DNA of 64,000 nt from Spirilliplanes yamanashiensis (GCF_016863475.1 NZ_BOOY01000006.1:1-64000), one strand, 5' to 3'; positions 8,499-16,292 are shown, counted from the first letter of the stretch. Notes: generated from the sequence alone by a model not told the origin. Translations and numbers: made by a program.

Positions 8499-9649
8499 TG
8501 CGCGCTGCTCACCTCGTCGTACAGCTCGTCGAAGAGTTCCCGGACGCCGTCCTCGGCGTGGCCGCGGGTGTCGAGGTAGTCGCGGAACAGCTCGCGTGGC
8601 GAGCGCCCGGCCCGCTGGGCGGTGGCCGTGCCGGAGCCGGGCACCGGGATCATGTCCGGGTCGATGCGCACCTCCAGCGCGTGCGGCAGCAGCTCCTGCA
8701 CCTCCTCGCGCAGGCCGGCCCGGGGCGCCTCGCGGACGAACACCCGCAGCAGCGCCTCGCCCGGGTCCAGCTCGGCGAGCTGCGCCAGGGTGCCGCGCAC
8801 GGTGCGCAGGCCGACCGCCCGGTCGATGCGGACCTCGCGGATGCGGGCGGACTGCTCGGCCGTCACGTCGACGATCGTCACCGACGGCAGGTTGTCCTCC
8901 TCGCCGAAGTCGACGGCGAGCGGGCTGCCGCTGTAGCGCACCGGGCAGGGGCCGTTGACCGCCTGCGCCCGGTGCAGGTGCCCGAGCGCCACGTAGTGCG
9001 CCGAACCGGGGAAGACCGACGCCGGCACCGCGTACCCCATGACGGTGTGGGCCTCGCGCTCGCCGCCGCCGGCGGCGGCGCCGATGACCGTGAGGTGCGC
9101 GGTGAGCAGGTTGACGACGCCCGGCTCGGTGAAGTCCTCGCTCAGCTTGGCGATGAGCCGGGCGATGTGGTCGGCGTAGGTCTGGGTGGCCTCGGCGGCG
9201 GTGAGGTCGTACATCTCGGTGGCGCGCACCGCGTAGCGCTGCGACAGGAACGGCAGCGCGACCAGCCGCCACCGCTCGCCGCCGCGGGTCGTGCCGGTCA
9301 GCACGTGCTCGGCGGGGGTGTCGCGCACGGCGCCGCGCAGCGTCACGCCGGCCGCCTCCGCCCACGGGCGCAGCGCGTCCAGCGCGGGGCCGTTGTCGTG
9401 GTTGCCGCCGATCGCCACCACCTGCGCGCCGGTGCGCTGCAGGGCGGTGAGCGCGCGGGTCACCACGCGGGTGGCGTCGGCGGACGGGGCGGCCGTGTCG
9501 TACAGGTCGCCCGCGACGATGACCAGGTCGGGCTGCTCCGCCCTGGCGATCTCGACGACCTGGGCCAGCACGGCGATGTGCTCCTCGACCCGGGACCGTC
9601 CTTTGAGCACCTTCCCGACATGCCAGTCGGACGTGTGCAGAATGCGCAT
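8495..9649 (-). CDS. sbcD: SbcD/Mre11-type DNA exonuclease subunit
   Basis: 384 aa. Metallophosphoesterase motifs in order: DWHVG (D8, H10), GDLYD (D48), GGNHDN (N83, H84), TAHLTV and GHLH, which bind the two Mn ions. The C-terminal cap (residues about 280-370) holds acidic helices for Rad50 contact. It acts with SbcC on double-strand ends, hairpins and protein-blocked ends in the cytoplasm. It starts nine bases after the herA-like stop and ends inside the sbcC start, so the four genes form one transcript. All expected catalytic residues are present. Confidence 0.95.
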   Translation of the reverse strand: MRILHTSDWHVGKVLKGRSRVEEHIAVLAQVVEIARAEQPDLVIVAGDLYDTAAPSADATRVVTRALTALQRTGAQVVAIGGNHDNGPALDALRPWAEAAGVTLRGAVRDTPAEHVLTGTTRGGERWRLVALPFLSQRYAVRATEMYDLTAAEATQTYADHIARLIAKLSEDFTEPGVVNLLTAHLTVIGAAAGGGEREAHTVMGYAVPASVFPGSAHYVALGHLHRAQAVNGPCPVRYSGSPLAVDFGEEDNLPSVTIVDVTAEQSARIREVRIDRAVGLRTVRGTLAQLAELDPGEALLRVFVREAPRAGLREEVQELLPHALEVRIDPDMIPVPGSGTATAQRAGRSPRELFRDYLDTRGHAEDGVRELFDELYDEVSSAQ

Positions 9650-9658
9650 CGGCGAACC

Positions 9659-11413
9659 TTAGAACGGGATGTCGTCGTCCGGCGAACCGCCGCCGCCACC
9701 GACGACCGCGAAGGGGTCGGCGCCCTGCACGATCGAGCGCAGCGACGCCGACGGCGGCGCCCCCGCCTCGGAGTGCCGGGTGGCCCAGGCGGGGAAGGGG
9801 AACTCGACGCACAGCGGGACGGGGATGTCGGGCTGGTTGACGAACATCGTGCCGGGGCGGGCCAGCAGCGCCCGCTGGCGCATGACCTGCGGCAGGAAAC
9901 CGTACTCCGGCCGGGACGCCTCGGCCGGGTCGAGCCGGCCCACCACCCGGATGGCCGAGTTGGTGACGATGCGCCGCTCCACCTCGCTGGCCGTCTGCTG
10001 CGCGCCGATGAGGATGACGCCGAGCGAGCGGCCGCGCTCGGCGATGTCGAGCAGCACCTCCTTGATCGGCGACGAGCCCTCGCGCGGGGCGTACTTGTTC
10101 AGCTCGTCGAGGACCACGAACAGCAGCGGCTTGGCCGTGCCCTGCTTCTCCTTGCGCTCGAATTCCGTCTTCAGGGTGACGCCGACGACGAAGCGCTGCG
10201 CCCGGTCGGGCAGGTTGTGCAGGTCGACGACGGTGACCTGGGCGCTCTCGGCCGTGTTGATGGCGTGCGGGCGGCGGGTGGCCAGGTCGCCGCGGATGAG
10301 CCGGGCCAGGTCCTTCTTGCTGCCGATGAGGCGCCGGGCGAACGCGTTGACCGTGCCCATGTTGACCGCGCTGCCCGCCCACGTCATGCGGGTGGCGTCG
10401 TCGGTGAGCTGCTCGACGACGTGGTCGACCAGGTCGCCGTAGCTGCCCAGGCGCACCCCGTCGACGCTGACCCCGCCGTCGGCCGGCAGGGCGTGCCGGG
10501 CCAGGTGGGCGGTGACCGAGTGGACCACCATCGTGTACTGCTGGCGCTCGTCGTCGGCGTCGGCGAACACGTACGGCAGCAGCCGGTCGGCGCAGAACTC
10601 CTCGAGCGTCCAGTAGAAGCTGTCGACGCCGGTCAGGCGGCTGTTGACGTCGGGCGCGCCGGAGGAGTCGCCGGGGCGCGGCGGCGCGTAGACCCGCACG
10701 TCGGGGAACGCCGTGGCCGGCAGCCCCAGGTGCGCGTACGCCGCCGTGGTGCGCTCGTCGAGCTTCAGGTTGGGGTGGTCGAGGAACAGCAGGTCCTCGC
10801 CCTTGACGTTGAAGATCAGCGCCTTGGCGTTGACCGCGTCGCCGCCCAGCGCCCCCGACCGGAACACCGAGTAGAGCAGGAACGTGGCGAAGCTGGTCTT
10901 GGTGGCCACGCCCGAGATGCCGGAGATGGACACGTGGGCGCCGCGGGTGCCGTCGAGGAAGTCGGCGTTGAGGAACACCGGCACGCCGTCGCGGCCGGTG
11001 CCCATCGGCACCCGGCGCTCCATGCGGTCGAAGTGCAGCGCCGCGTCGCGGGCCTCGCCCGACGCGCGCAGCACCCGCGCCCCGGGCGCCGGCGGCACGT
11101 ACAGCTCGGGGTCGACCCGGGTGGTGGTGATCTCGGCGGCCTCCTGCACCAGCGCGGGCAGGGTGCCGTCGGCGATCGCGAACACGTCGGAGTCGAACTG
11201 CGCGCCCTCGTGCCGGGCCCGCACCTGCGTCACCACGCCCGCGATCGTCACCGGCTCCCGGTCGGGCAGCTCGCGCCGGGTGACCACCACGTCGTCGAGC
11301 TGGAGGTAGCTGCCGGGGGTCACCGCCGTCCAGAACTGCAGGGGGGTCGCGTCCGCCGTGCCCAGCACACGGCCGACCGGCTCGCCGGAAACCTCGTCAT
11401 CCACGCCGATCAT
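9659..11413 (-). CDS. herA: HerA-like hexameric DNA translocase ATPase
   Basis: 584 aa from the ATG at 11413; an upstream in-frame extension is possible but has no ribosome site. Residues 8-60 look like the N-terminal HAS barrel of HerA proteins (PVGRVLGTADATPLQFW). The P-loop region (about 165-174) reads GISGVATKTS, which carries the Lys-Thr-Ser but one residue more than GxxGxGKS, so the loop is non-canonical. Walker B is LLFVVLDELNKYAP (D436, E437), followed by an AQQT sensor stretch and an IRVVGRLD arginine motif. The C-terminal tail is Gly/Asp-rich (GGGGGSPDDDIPF). HerA hexamers pump DNA into NurA; operon context with sbcD, sbcC and a nurA-like gene supports this role. Confidence 0.8.
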   Translation of the reverse strand: MIGVDDEVSGEPVGRVLGTADATPLQFWTAVTPGSYLQLDDVVVTRRELPDREPVTIAGVVTQVRARHEGAQFDSDVFAIADGTLPALVQEAAEITTTRVDPELYVPPAPGARVLRASGEARDAALHFDRMERRVPMGTGRDGVPVFLNADFLDGTRGAHVSISGISGVATKTSFATFLLYSVFRSGALGGDAVNAKALIFNVKGEDLLFLDHPNLKLDERTTAAYAHLGLPATAFPDVRVYAPPRPGDSSGAPDVNSRLTGVDSFYWTLEEFCADRLLPYVFADADDERQQYTMVVHSVTAHLARHALPADGGVSVDGVRLGSYGDLVDHVVEQLTDDATRMTWAGSAVNMGTVNAFARRLIGSKKDLARLIRGDLATRRPHAINTAESAQVTVVDLHNLPDRAQRFVVGVTLKTEFERKEKQGTAKPLLFVVLDELNKYAPREGSSPIKEVLLDIAERGRSLGVILIGAQQTASEVERRIVTNSAIRVVGRLDPAEASRPEYGFLPQVMRQRALLARPGTMFVNQPDIPVPLCVEFPFPAWATRHSEAGAPPSASLRSIVQGADPFAVVGGGGGSPDDDIPF

Positions 11414-11464
11414 GTTGCACCACATGTACGACAGCGCCGCGAGCCACGCCGGGGATGGCACGGG

Positions 11465-11506
11465 TTTCCACAAGATGTTGGGGCTTTCCACAGCCCCATC
11501 CACAAC
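11465..11506. promoter_or_regulatory. Cluster of three TTTCCACA-like (DnaA-box-like) motifs
   Basis: TTTCCACAA (11465-11473), TTTCCACAG (11485-11493) and CATCCACAA (11497-11505) lie in 42 bases between the reductase stop and the herA-like start. They resemble the actinobacterial DnaA box TTGTCCACA with one to three mismatches. They could bind DnaA or another factor in front of the DNA-repair operon, or be chance. No origin features or dnaA/dnaN genes are present. Confidence 0.25.
11480..11497 (-). terminator. Short hairpin after the RibD-type reductase gene
   Basis: GGGGCT (11480-11485) pairs with AGCCCC (11492-11497) around a six-base loop, 16 bases downstream of the reductase stop on the minus strand. 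There is no U-run, so termination is only plausible. Confidence 0.4.
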
Positions 11507-11513
11507 TTCTGGA

Positions 11514-12245
11514 TCAGTCGCGGGCGTACCGCAGCATCAGCTGGCCGTCGGCGGCCAGGATGTGGCGCAGCGGCAGCGGCCGCGGCGCGCTCGGCGGCCC
11601 CGCCGTGATGCGGCCCGGGCCGGCCCCCGCGAGCAGCGGCGCGACCGTCAGGCACAGCTCGTCGACCAGGTCGGCGGCGGTCAGCGCGCCGAGCAGCGCC
11701 GGGCCGCCCTCGCACAGCACCTGCGCCAGGCCGCGGGCGTGCAGCGCCGCCAGCGCCGCCCGCAGGTCGACCTCCTGGTCGCCGAAGGCGACGACATCGG
11801 CCGCCGCGGCCAGGTCCGGCCGGTCCGGCGCCGCCGCGCAGGTCAGCACCACCGGGCGCACGGGGGCGCCGGCGAAGACCGACGCCCGCGGGTCCAGGTC
11901 CAGCGAGCGCGAGACCACCACCATCGTCGGGTACGGGGGCAGCCCCAGCTCGGCGCGCAGCTCCTGCTGGGCCGGGCTGGTGCCGAGCGGCCCGTACCCC
12001 TCGTGCCGGACCGTGCCCGCGGCGACCAGCACCGCGTCCGCCAGCCCGCGCAGCGCGTGGAACACCCGCTTGTCGCCCGGGCTCGACAGCCCCTCGGAGT
12101 AGCCGTCCAGCGTCACCGCGCCGTCGAGGCTGGTCACGAAGTTGACCCGCAGCCACGGGCCGGCGGCGCGCGGGTACTGCGCGGCCAGGGCGCGGTCGGT
12201 CAGCGGCCCGGCCGGGTCCGGCCACAGCCGCAGCAGCTCACTCAC
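11514..12245 (-). CDS. RibD C-terminal/dihydrofolate reductase-fold pyrimidine reductase-like protein
   Basis: 243 aa. The fold is recognisable from VNFVTSLDGAVTLDGYSEGLSSPGDKRVFHALRGLADAVLVAAGTVRHEGYGPLG-type motifs: an N-terminal strand-turn, SSPGDKRVFHALR for NADPH and the AGTVRxExYG loop. VLCEGGPALLGALTAADLVDELCLTV follows at about 175-205, the EGG...L strand typical of RibD reductases. Known members reduce the ribosyl of a riboflavin precursor; many actinobacterial copies stand alone, outside rib operons, with unknown substrate. No riboflavin genes are nearby. The GTG start overlaps the stop of a tiny Cys-rich gene, indicating coupled translation. Confidence 0.8.
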   Translation of the reverse strand: MSELLRLWPDPAGPLTDRALAAQYPRAAGPWLRVNFVTSLDGAVTLDGYSEGLSSPGDKRVFHALRGLADAVLVAAGTVRHEGYGPLGTSPAQQELRAELGLPPYPTMVVVSRSLDLDPRASVFAGAPVRPVVLTCAAAPDRPDLAAAADVVAFGDQEVDLRAALAALHARGLAQVLCEGGPALLGALTAADLVDELCLTVAPLLAGAGPGRITAGPPSAPRPLPLRHILAADGQLMLRYARD

Positions 12246-12360
12246 CGGGCGGGCCCGTCACCGGCGGCGTCGGCTCGGCGGGCGGGCGGTGCTGGCAGTC
12301 GCACCACGAACCGCCCCGGCAGTCGTCGTGCCGTCTCTCCCGGCACGCGCGGCAGATCAT
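12238..12360 (-). CDS. 40-aa Cys-rich small protein, coupled to the reductase
   Basis: Starts MICRACRERRHDDCRGGSW and continues with a CDC motif and a Pro-rich tail. It has five Cys (C3, C6, C14, C20, C22) and several His in the first 25 residues, the look of a small zinc ribbon. TAGGG lies eight bases before the ATG. Its stop lies just inside the reductase coding region, so ribosomes would pass directly to that gene. I do not know its function; a role as metal-binding partner or as an upstream coupling peptide is conjecture. CDS status rests on the ribosome site, the overlap and the ordered Cys spacing. Confidence 0.55.
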   Translation of the reverse strand: MICRACRERRHDDCRGGSWCDCQHRPPAEPTPPVTGPPGE

Positions 12361-12586
12361 GGACAAACCCTAGGCGTCGCGGTGGCCACAGGGTCAAGAA
12401 TGGATGACCCGTGCGCACGCCGCACGCTTCACCGGCGCGAGCGTGGGTATTCGGCCGAGGCGCAGGGTCACCCGTCCGGGCAGATCGCGGCCGGACACGG
12501 CGGCGCAACGGTCGTGAAACGCCGGTGCCGGACGCTGATGCCACGCGGATGGCAGCTGCGTGCCGCCGCGCAGACGGGAGGAGTTC

Positions 12587-13339
12587 ATGTTGCTGCGGGT
12601 ACGGGTGACGCTGCCGGATCGTCCCGGCGCTCTCGGGCAGGTGGCGCGCACCCTCGGCGTCGCCGGGGCCGACATCGTCCAGGTGGTCGTGCTCGAGCGC
12701 CTCGGTGGCCGCGCCGTCGACGACTTCACCGTCGTCTGGCCCGGCGCCGCCCGCGTCGAACGGCTCCTCGCCGGCCTCGCCGCCATCCCCGGCGTGCAGG
12801 TCGACGGCATCTGGCGCGCCATCGGCGCCCCCGTCGCCGGCGGCCACGACGCCGAACTGCTCGCCCAGGTCGCCGCGAACCCCGCCGACGGGCTCGCCAC
12901 CCTCGTCGACGCCGTGCCCGGCCTGCTCGCCGCCGAGTGGGCCGCCGCCGTCGTCGTGCCGGCCGACTGGGCCGCCCGCACCGGCGCCGTCCCGCGCCCC
13001 GGCCTCACCGGCGGCCCCGTGCTGCCCGGCCCGCCCGGCGCCGAGGCCACCGTCGCCTGCACCAGCTGGCGCGCGCCCGACCCGCTGCGCCTGCCCGAGG
13101 TCACCCCGCTGCGCGCCCGGGCCATGAACGGCCCCGGCGACGCCCGCTACGCCGTCGCCCCGTTCGGCCGCGCCGGGCTCGTGCTCGTCGTCGCCCGCAC
13201 CGGCGACGACGAGATGCAGGCGGCCGGGTTCCACGTCACCGAGGTCGACCGCGTCGCGCAGCTCGTGCGCGCCGCCGCCGTCATCCTCGGCGACCGCCTC
13301 GACCTCGTCGCCGCGCCCCCTGTGGCGTACCCCTCATGA
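12587..13339 (+). CDS. ACT-domain protein, possible amino-acid sensor
   Basis: 250 aa from an ATG with GGGAGGAG five to six bases upstream. Residues 1-75 form an ACT domain: LLRVRVTLPDRPGALGQVARTLGVAGADIVQVVVLE, then a strand with DDFTVVWP. The ACT fold binds small ligands, usually amino acids, at a dimer interface, and the DRPGALGxVA loop is the usual ligand loop. The remainder (80-250) is Ala/Val-rich without a motif I recognise; it may be a degenerate or GAF-like domain (ending AAAVILGDRLDLVA). It lies 81 bases upstream of a second ACT gene with the same opening architecture fused to an acetyltransferase; the pair probably arose by duplication. No catalytic domain is present. Confidence 0.75.
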   Translation: MLLRVRVTLPDRPGALGQVARTLGVAGADIVQVVVLERLGGRAVDDFTVVWPGAARVERLLAGLAAIPGVQVDGIWRAIGAPVAGGHDAELLAQVAANPADGLATLVDAVPGLLAAEWAAAVVVPADWAARTGAVPRPGLTGGPVLPGPPGAEATVACTSWRAPDPLRLPEVTPLRARAMNGPGDARYAVAPFGRAGLVLVVARTGDDEMQAAGFHVTEVDRVAQLVRAAAVILGDRLDLVAAPPVAYPS

Positions 13340-13420
13340 TTTGTGCTGGTCAAGCAATGTGCGGTTAACACCGCGCAGGCACGCTGGAGGGGCAGGCACA
13401 ACGGGCGAAAGGAGTGCCGC

Positions 13421-14470
13421 ATGGCGCTGTGGCGGATCCGCGCGACGGTCGACGACCGTCCCGGCTACCTCTCCGTGCTGACCGCGAGCCTGGCCCTGCG
13501 GGCCGTCAACATCCTCGCCGTCCAGGTGCACACCACCGAGGCGGGCGCCGTCGACGACTTCCTCGTCGACGCCCCCGACACCATGACCGAGGCCGAGCTG
13601 CTCGCCGCCGTCGAACGCGGCCGCGGGCGCGACGCCTTCGTCACCCGCGCCGAGGCCCAGGGCCTCGCCGACCAGCCGACCCGGGCGCTCGCCCTCGCCG
13701 GCCGGCTCGTGCACGACCCCGACCAGCTCGGCGACACCCTCGCCGCGCTGCTCGACGCGTCCGCCGTCACCTGGCGCCCCGTCGCGGGCGCCGCCGCCGG
13801 CTTCGACGCCCAGGTCATGCGCCTGGCCGACCCGGGCGGCGGCATGTACGAGATCGCCCGCCGCGCGCCCGCGTTCACCCCCGCCGAGTACGCCCGCGCC
13901 CAGGCGCTGGTCGAGGTCGCCGGCGCGGTGCTGCGCCAGGCCGCCGAGCACGCCACCCTGCTGCTGGCCGACGGCGCCGAACTGCTGCTGCGCCCCGCCA
14001 CCCATGACGACCTGCGCGCCGTGCGCCGCCTGCACGAGCGCAGCTCCCCGCAGACCCTGCACCGCCGCTACCTCGGCGGGGCCGCACCCACCGACGCCCG
14101 GCTGCGCCGCCTGCTCGAACCCGCCGCCGGGGTGGCGCTCGTCGCCGTCACCGCCGACGACCGCGTCGTCGCCGTCGCCAACCTGGTCGCCGAGGGCGAC
14201 GAGGGCGAGATCGGCCTGCTCGTCGAGGACGGCTGGCAGCGCCGCGGCATCGGCACCGCGCTGCTGCGCCGGCTCGCCACGTACGCCACCCGGGGCGGTC
14301 TGCGCGCCGTCACCGCCCACACCGCCGCCTCCAACACGGCGATGCTGCGCACCCTGCGCCGGCTGGGCGAGGCCCGGGCGTCGCTGCCCGACGGCGGCCT
14401 CGTCAGCGTGGAGCTCCCGCTGCCCGGCCGCGACGACGCGCCCGCCGTCGCCCGCGGGCCGGTCAGGTGA
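13421..14470 (+). CDS. ACT-GNAT protein lysine acetyltransferase, amino-acid-regulated type
   Basis: 349 aa; AAAGGAG six bases before the ATG. Residues 1-75 are an ACT domain (WRIRATVDDRPGYLSVLTASL, VDDFLVDAP), a linker domain follows, and about 190-345 form a GNAT domain with LLRPATHDDLRAVRRLHERSS, the acetyl-CoA loop WQRRGIGTALLRRLATYA and a terminal ASNTAMLRTLRRLG helix. The same order is found in actinobacterial protein acetyltransferases such as MaKat of Micromonospora aurantiaca, where free amino acids binding the ACT domain change acetylation of acetyl-CoA synthetase. Orthology to MaKat is inferred. The ligand and target of this copy are unknown. Its 3' end overlaps the convergent GNAT gene by eight bases. 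Confidence 0.85.
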   Translation: MALWRIRATVDDRPGYLSVLTASLALRAVNILAVQVHTTEAGAVDDFLVDAPDTMTEAELLAAVERGRGRDAFVTRAEAQGLADQPTRALALAGRLVHDPDQLGDTLAALLDASAVTWRPVAGAAAGFDAQVMRLADPGGGMYEIARRAPAFTPAEYARAQALVEVAGAVLRQAAEHATLLLADGAELLLRPATHDDLRAVRRLHERSSPQTLHRRYLGGAAPTDARLRRLLEPAAGVALVAVTADDRVVAVANLVAEGDEGEIGLLVEDGWQRRGIGTALLRRLATYATRGGLRAVTAHTAASNTAMLRTLRRLGEARASLPDGGLVSVELPLPGRDDAPAVARGPVR

Positions 14471-14978
14471 GCTCGTCCGCCAGCAGGTCCATCAGCAGGC
14501 CGTCGTGCCACGTGCCGTCCTCGGCCCGCTCGTACTGGCGCATCACCCCGACCGGCTTGAAACCCACCTTGGCGTAACACCGGATCGCCGGCTCGTTGTC
14601 CGCCGCCGGGTCGATCACCAGCCGATGATGGCCCAGCTCGCGCACCAGGTGCCGGGCCAGCGTGCGGACGGCGTCCGTGCCGATGCCCCGCCCGTGCACC
14701 GCCGGGTCGAGGTAGATGTCGATGCCGGCGTGCCGGTACATCGGGTCGTCCTCGGCCGCCCACTGCACCGCCCCGACCACCGCCCCGCCGACCACGACGG
14801 CCAGGAACTCCACCCCGTCCTGGCCCGCCACGTCGGCGGCCAGCTCCGCCTCCAGGCTCTCGTCGGCCAACGGCCACCGGCCCAGCACGGCCGCGGTCGA
14901 CCGGATGCGGACCAGGGCGGGGATGTCGGCCTCGACGGCGGTGCGGAGCAGGACCAGGTCACCGTGCAGCAGCGTCAC
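14463..14978 (-). CDS. GNAT acetyltransferase, AAC(6')/RimJ-like
   Basis: 171 aa. Motifs: LLRTAVEADIPALVRI at the start, then DIYLDPAVHGRGIGTDAVRTLARHL (acetyl-CoA loop HGRGIG) and HRLVIDPAADNEPAIRCYAKVGFKPVGVMRQYER, ending WHDGLLMDLLADELT. This pattern recurs in proteins annotated as aminoglycoside 6'-N-acetyltransferases, but chromosomal homologues may act on other amines, so resistance cannot be claimed. The GTG at 14978 has a TACGCT box six bases upstream and no Shine-Dalgarno, suggesting a leaderless transcript. It diverges from the unknown gene at 15048, which has its own leaderless promoter. Confidence 0.8.
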   Translation of the reverse strand: MTLLHGDLVLLRTAVEADIPALVRIRSTAAVLGRWPLADESLEAELAADVAGQDGVEFLAVVVGGAVVGAVQWAAEDDPMYRHAGIDIYLDPAVHGRGIGTDAVRTLARHLVRELGHHRLVIDPAADNEPAIRCYAKVGFKPVGVMRQYERAEDGTWHDGLLMDLLADELT

Positions 14979-15047
14979 AGCGCCAGCGTAGGCACCGCGG
15001 GCGAAACGGGGTCGCCCCGCCGGGCGGTCCGGCCCTACGGTGCGCGG

Positions 15048-15734
15048 GTGACCGTGTCCGCCGCCGTCGACGAGCTGTACGCCGCGTTCGCCGCCGTGCC
15101 GCGGCCGCCGGCCGTCGCCCACTGCCCGTGCTGCGTCACCGAGGCGGAGGTGGCGGCGCTGCTGGCGCCCGTGCCGCTGCGGGAGCTGCCCGTCGAGGCG
15201 GTGCGGCCGTACGCCGCGAACGTGCCGTTCACCGTCGGCGGAAGCAACGACCTGCGGTACTTCGCGCCGCGGGTGCTGGAGATCGGGTGCGCGGACGGGT
15301 TCGGCTGGCCCGGCCTGGAGTCGCTGGCCGCGCGGCTGCGGCACGCCGGCTGGGCGGACTGGCCGGCGGCGGAGCGCGCCGCCGTGCGCGGGCTGCTGGG
15401 GGCGCTGTGGGACGAGGCCCTGGCCGGCGACGGCTTCGACGCCGGCACGGTGCTGTGCGCGGCCGGCAACGCCGAGGACGACGTGGCGCCGTACCTGGCC
15501 CGGTGGACGGCGGCGGTGGGTCGGCCGGCCGCGGCGGAGCAGCTGCGGGACCTGCTGTGGCACGGCTGCGCTCGGGACCCGGGCGGGCGGCGGCTGCGCA
15601 ACGCGTTCTGGGACGGGCGCGACGCGCAGGCCGCGGCGGTGCTGGCGTGGCTGGGGAGCGACGAGCTGTGCGCGGCGGTGCTGGACGCGGGCACGGCGGG
15701 TCCCGTCCTCGCCGACGTCTTCGACGCGCTGTAG
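15048..15734 (+). CDS. Conserved-looking protein of unknown function
   Basis: 228 aa. I do not recognise a family. TACGGT lies six bases before the GTG, consistent with leaderless expression. The N-terminal part has a HCPCC cluster (residues about 25-29) followed by TEAEVAALLAPVPLRELP. The middle has a YFAPRVLEIGCADGFGWPGLESLAARL stretch that superficially resembles a SAM-binding loop but lacks the rest of that fold. The second half is helical, Trp/Ala-rich, with DEALAGDG and AEDDVAPYLARW, reminiscent of helical-repeat scaffolds. Composition is like its neighbours. No signal peptide or membrane helix is visible, so it should be cytoplasmic. Confidence 0.7.
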   Translation: MTVSAAVDELYAAFAAVPRPPAVAHCPCCVTEAEVAALLAPVPLRELPVEAVRPYAANVPFTVGGSNDLRYFAPRVLEIGCADGFGWPGLESLAARLRHAGWADWPAAERAAVRGLLGALWDEALAGDGFDAGTVLCAAGNAEDDVAPYLARWTAAVGRPAAAEQLRDLLWHGCARDPGGRRLRNAFWDGRDAQAAAVLAWLGSDELCAAVLDAGTAGPVLADVFDAL

Positions 15735-15937
15735 GGAAGGGCGCGGCCGCGATCCTGCACGATCGGCGCCGGTTGCCGCCCGAAGGCGTGGCCGAAGGGG
15801 CGGCGCCGGGCCGCCCGGACGGCGCGCCGACCACCCGGGCACGGGGTGTGAGCTGCGGAAAGAGGGTCTCCGGGCGGGTTGCCGCGCGGTCCTACGGTCC
15901 GGACCGTCCATCCTGGACGATCCGGAGAGGAAACCCC

Positions 15938-16243
15938 ATGACGAAGACGTTCGCCCGCATCGGGATCGCGACGCTGGCCGTCGCCGGACTGGTCGCGCTG
16001 CCTGCCACCGCGGCCTCGGCCGCCACCGGCGCCGGGCCGCGTATGGCCGCGGCCGCCGCGCCGACGCCGCAGGAGTGCGCCGACCTGCGCCGGCGCATCG
16101 AGGGCCTGGAGGCCCAGGTGGCGGCCTTGCAGGAGCGGCTGCAGCAGGCCCCGCCGCACCACAGGGCGGCGCTGGTGAAGCGGATCCTGCAGCTGCAGGC
16201 CACGGTCGCCGCGCTGGCGGCCGACCTGGAGGACTGCCCCTGA
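15938..16243 (+). CDS. Small secreted coiled-coil protein
   Basis: 101 aa; GGAGAGG seven bases before the ATG, and a TACGGT box at about 15893-15898 with a CGGTCCGGACCG palindrome upstream. Residues 1-30 are a signal peptide (ATAASA-AT cleavage). The mature part is one heptad-rich helix (LRRRIEGLEAQVAALQERL, then LVKRILQLQATVAALAADL) flanked by one Cys at each end, which could close a disulfide across an antiparallel hairpin or link dimers. Function unknown; small exported helical proteins are common in these bacteria. It is followed directly by a strong hairpin. Confidence 0.72.
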   Translation: MTKTFARIGIATLAVAGLVALPATAASAATGAGPRMAAAAAPTPQECADLRRRIEGLEAQVAALQERLQQAPPHHRAALVKRILQLQATVAALAADLEDCP

Positions 16244-16244
16244 C

Positions 16245-16268
16245 GGGGCCGGGAGGCGGCCCGGCCCC
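16245..16268. terminator. Hairpin between convergent genes
   Basis: GGGGCCGGG (16245-16253) and CCCGGCCCC (16260-16268) pair perfectly around a six-base loop. It begins one base after the stop of the coiled-coil gene and 25 bases from the end of the convergent bsaP gene, so it could serve both directions. No U-tract. Confidence 0.6.
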
Positions 16269-16292
16269 GGTGCGGGGCGGGCCGCCGCCGCG

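Noticed and set aside
6012-10382. One minus-strand frame spanning sbcC and regions of sbcD and herA as a single 1456-aa protein
   Set aside because: Only the part after the ATG at 8498 has SbcC features; upstream the same frame is a shadow of sbcD and herA, which are real in other frames.
11465-11506. Replication origin
   Set aside because: Only three imperfect DnaA-like boxes, no AT-rich region and no dnaA, dnaN or par genes.
12560-12586. Upstream ATG for the ACT-domain gene
   Set aside because: The ATG at 12587 has GGAGGAG directly before it; the extension would contain that ribosome site.
14463-14978. Aminoglycoside resistance gene
   Set aside because: The motif block is shared with many chromosomal GNAT proteins of unknown substrate; sequence alone does not support a resistance claim.
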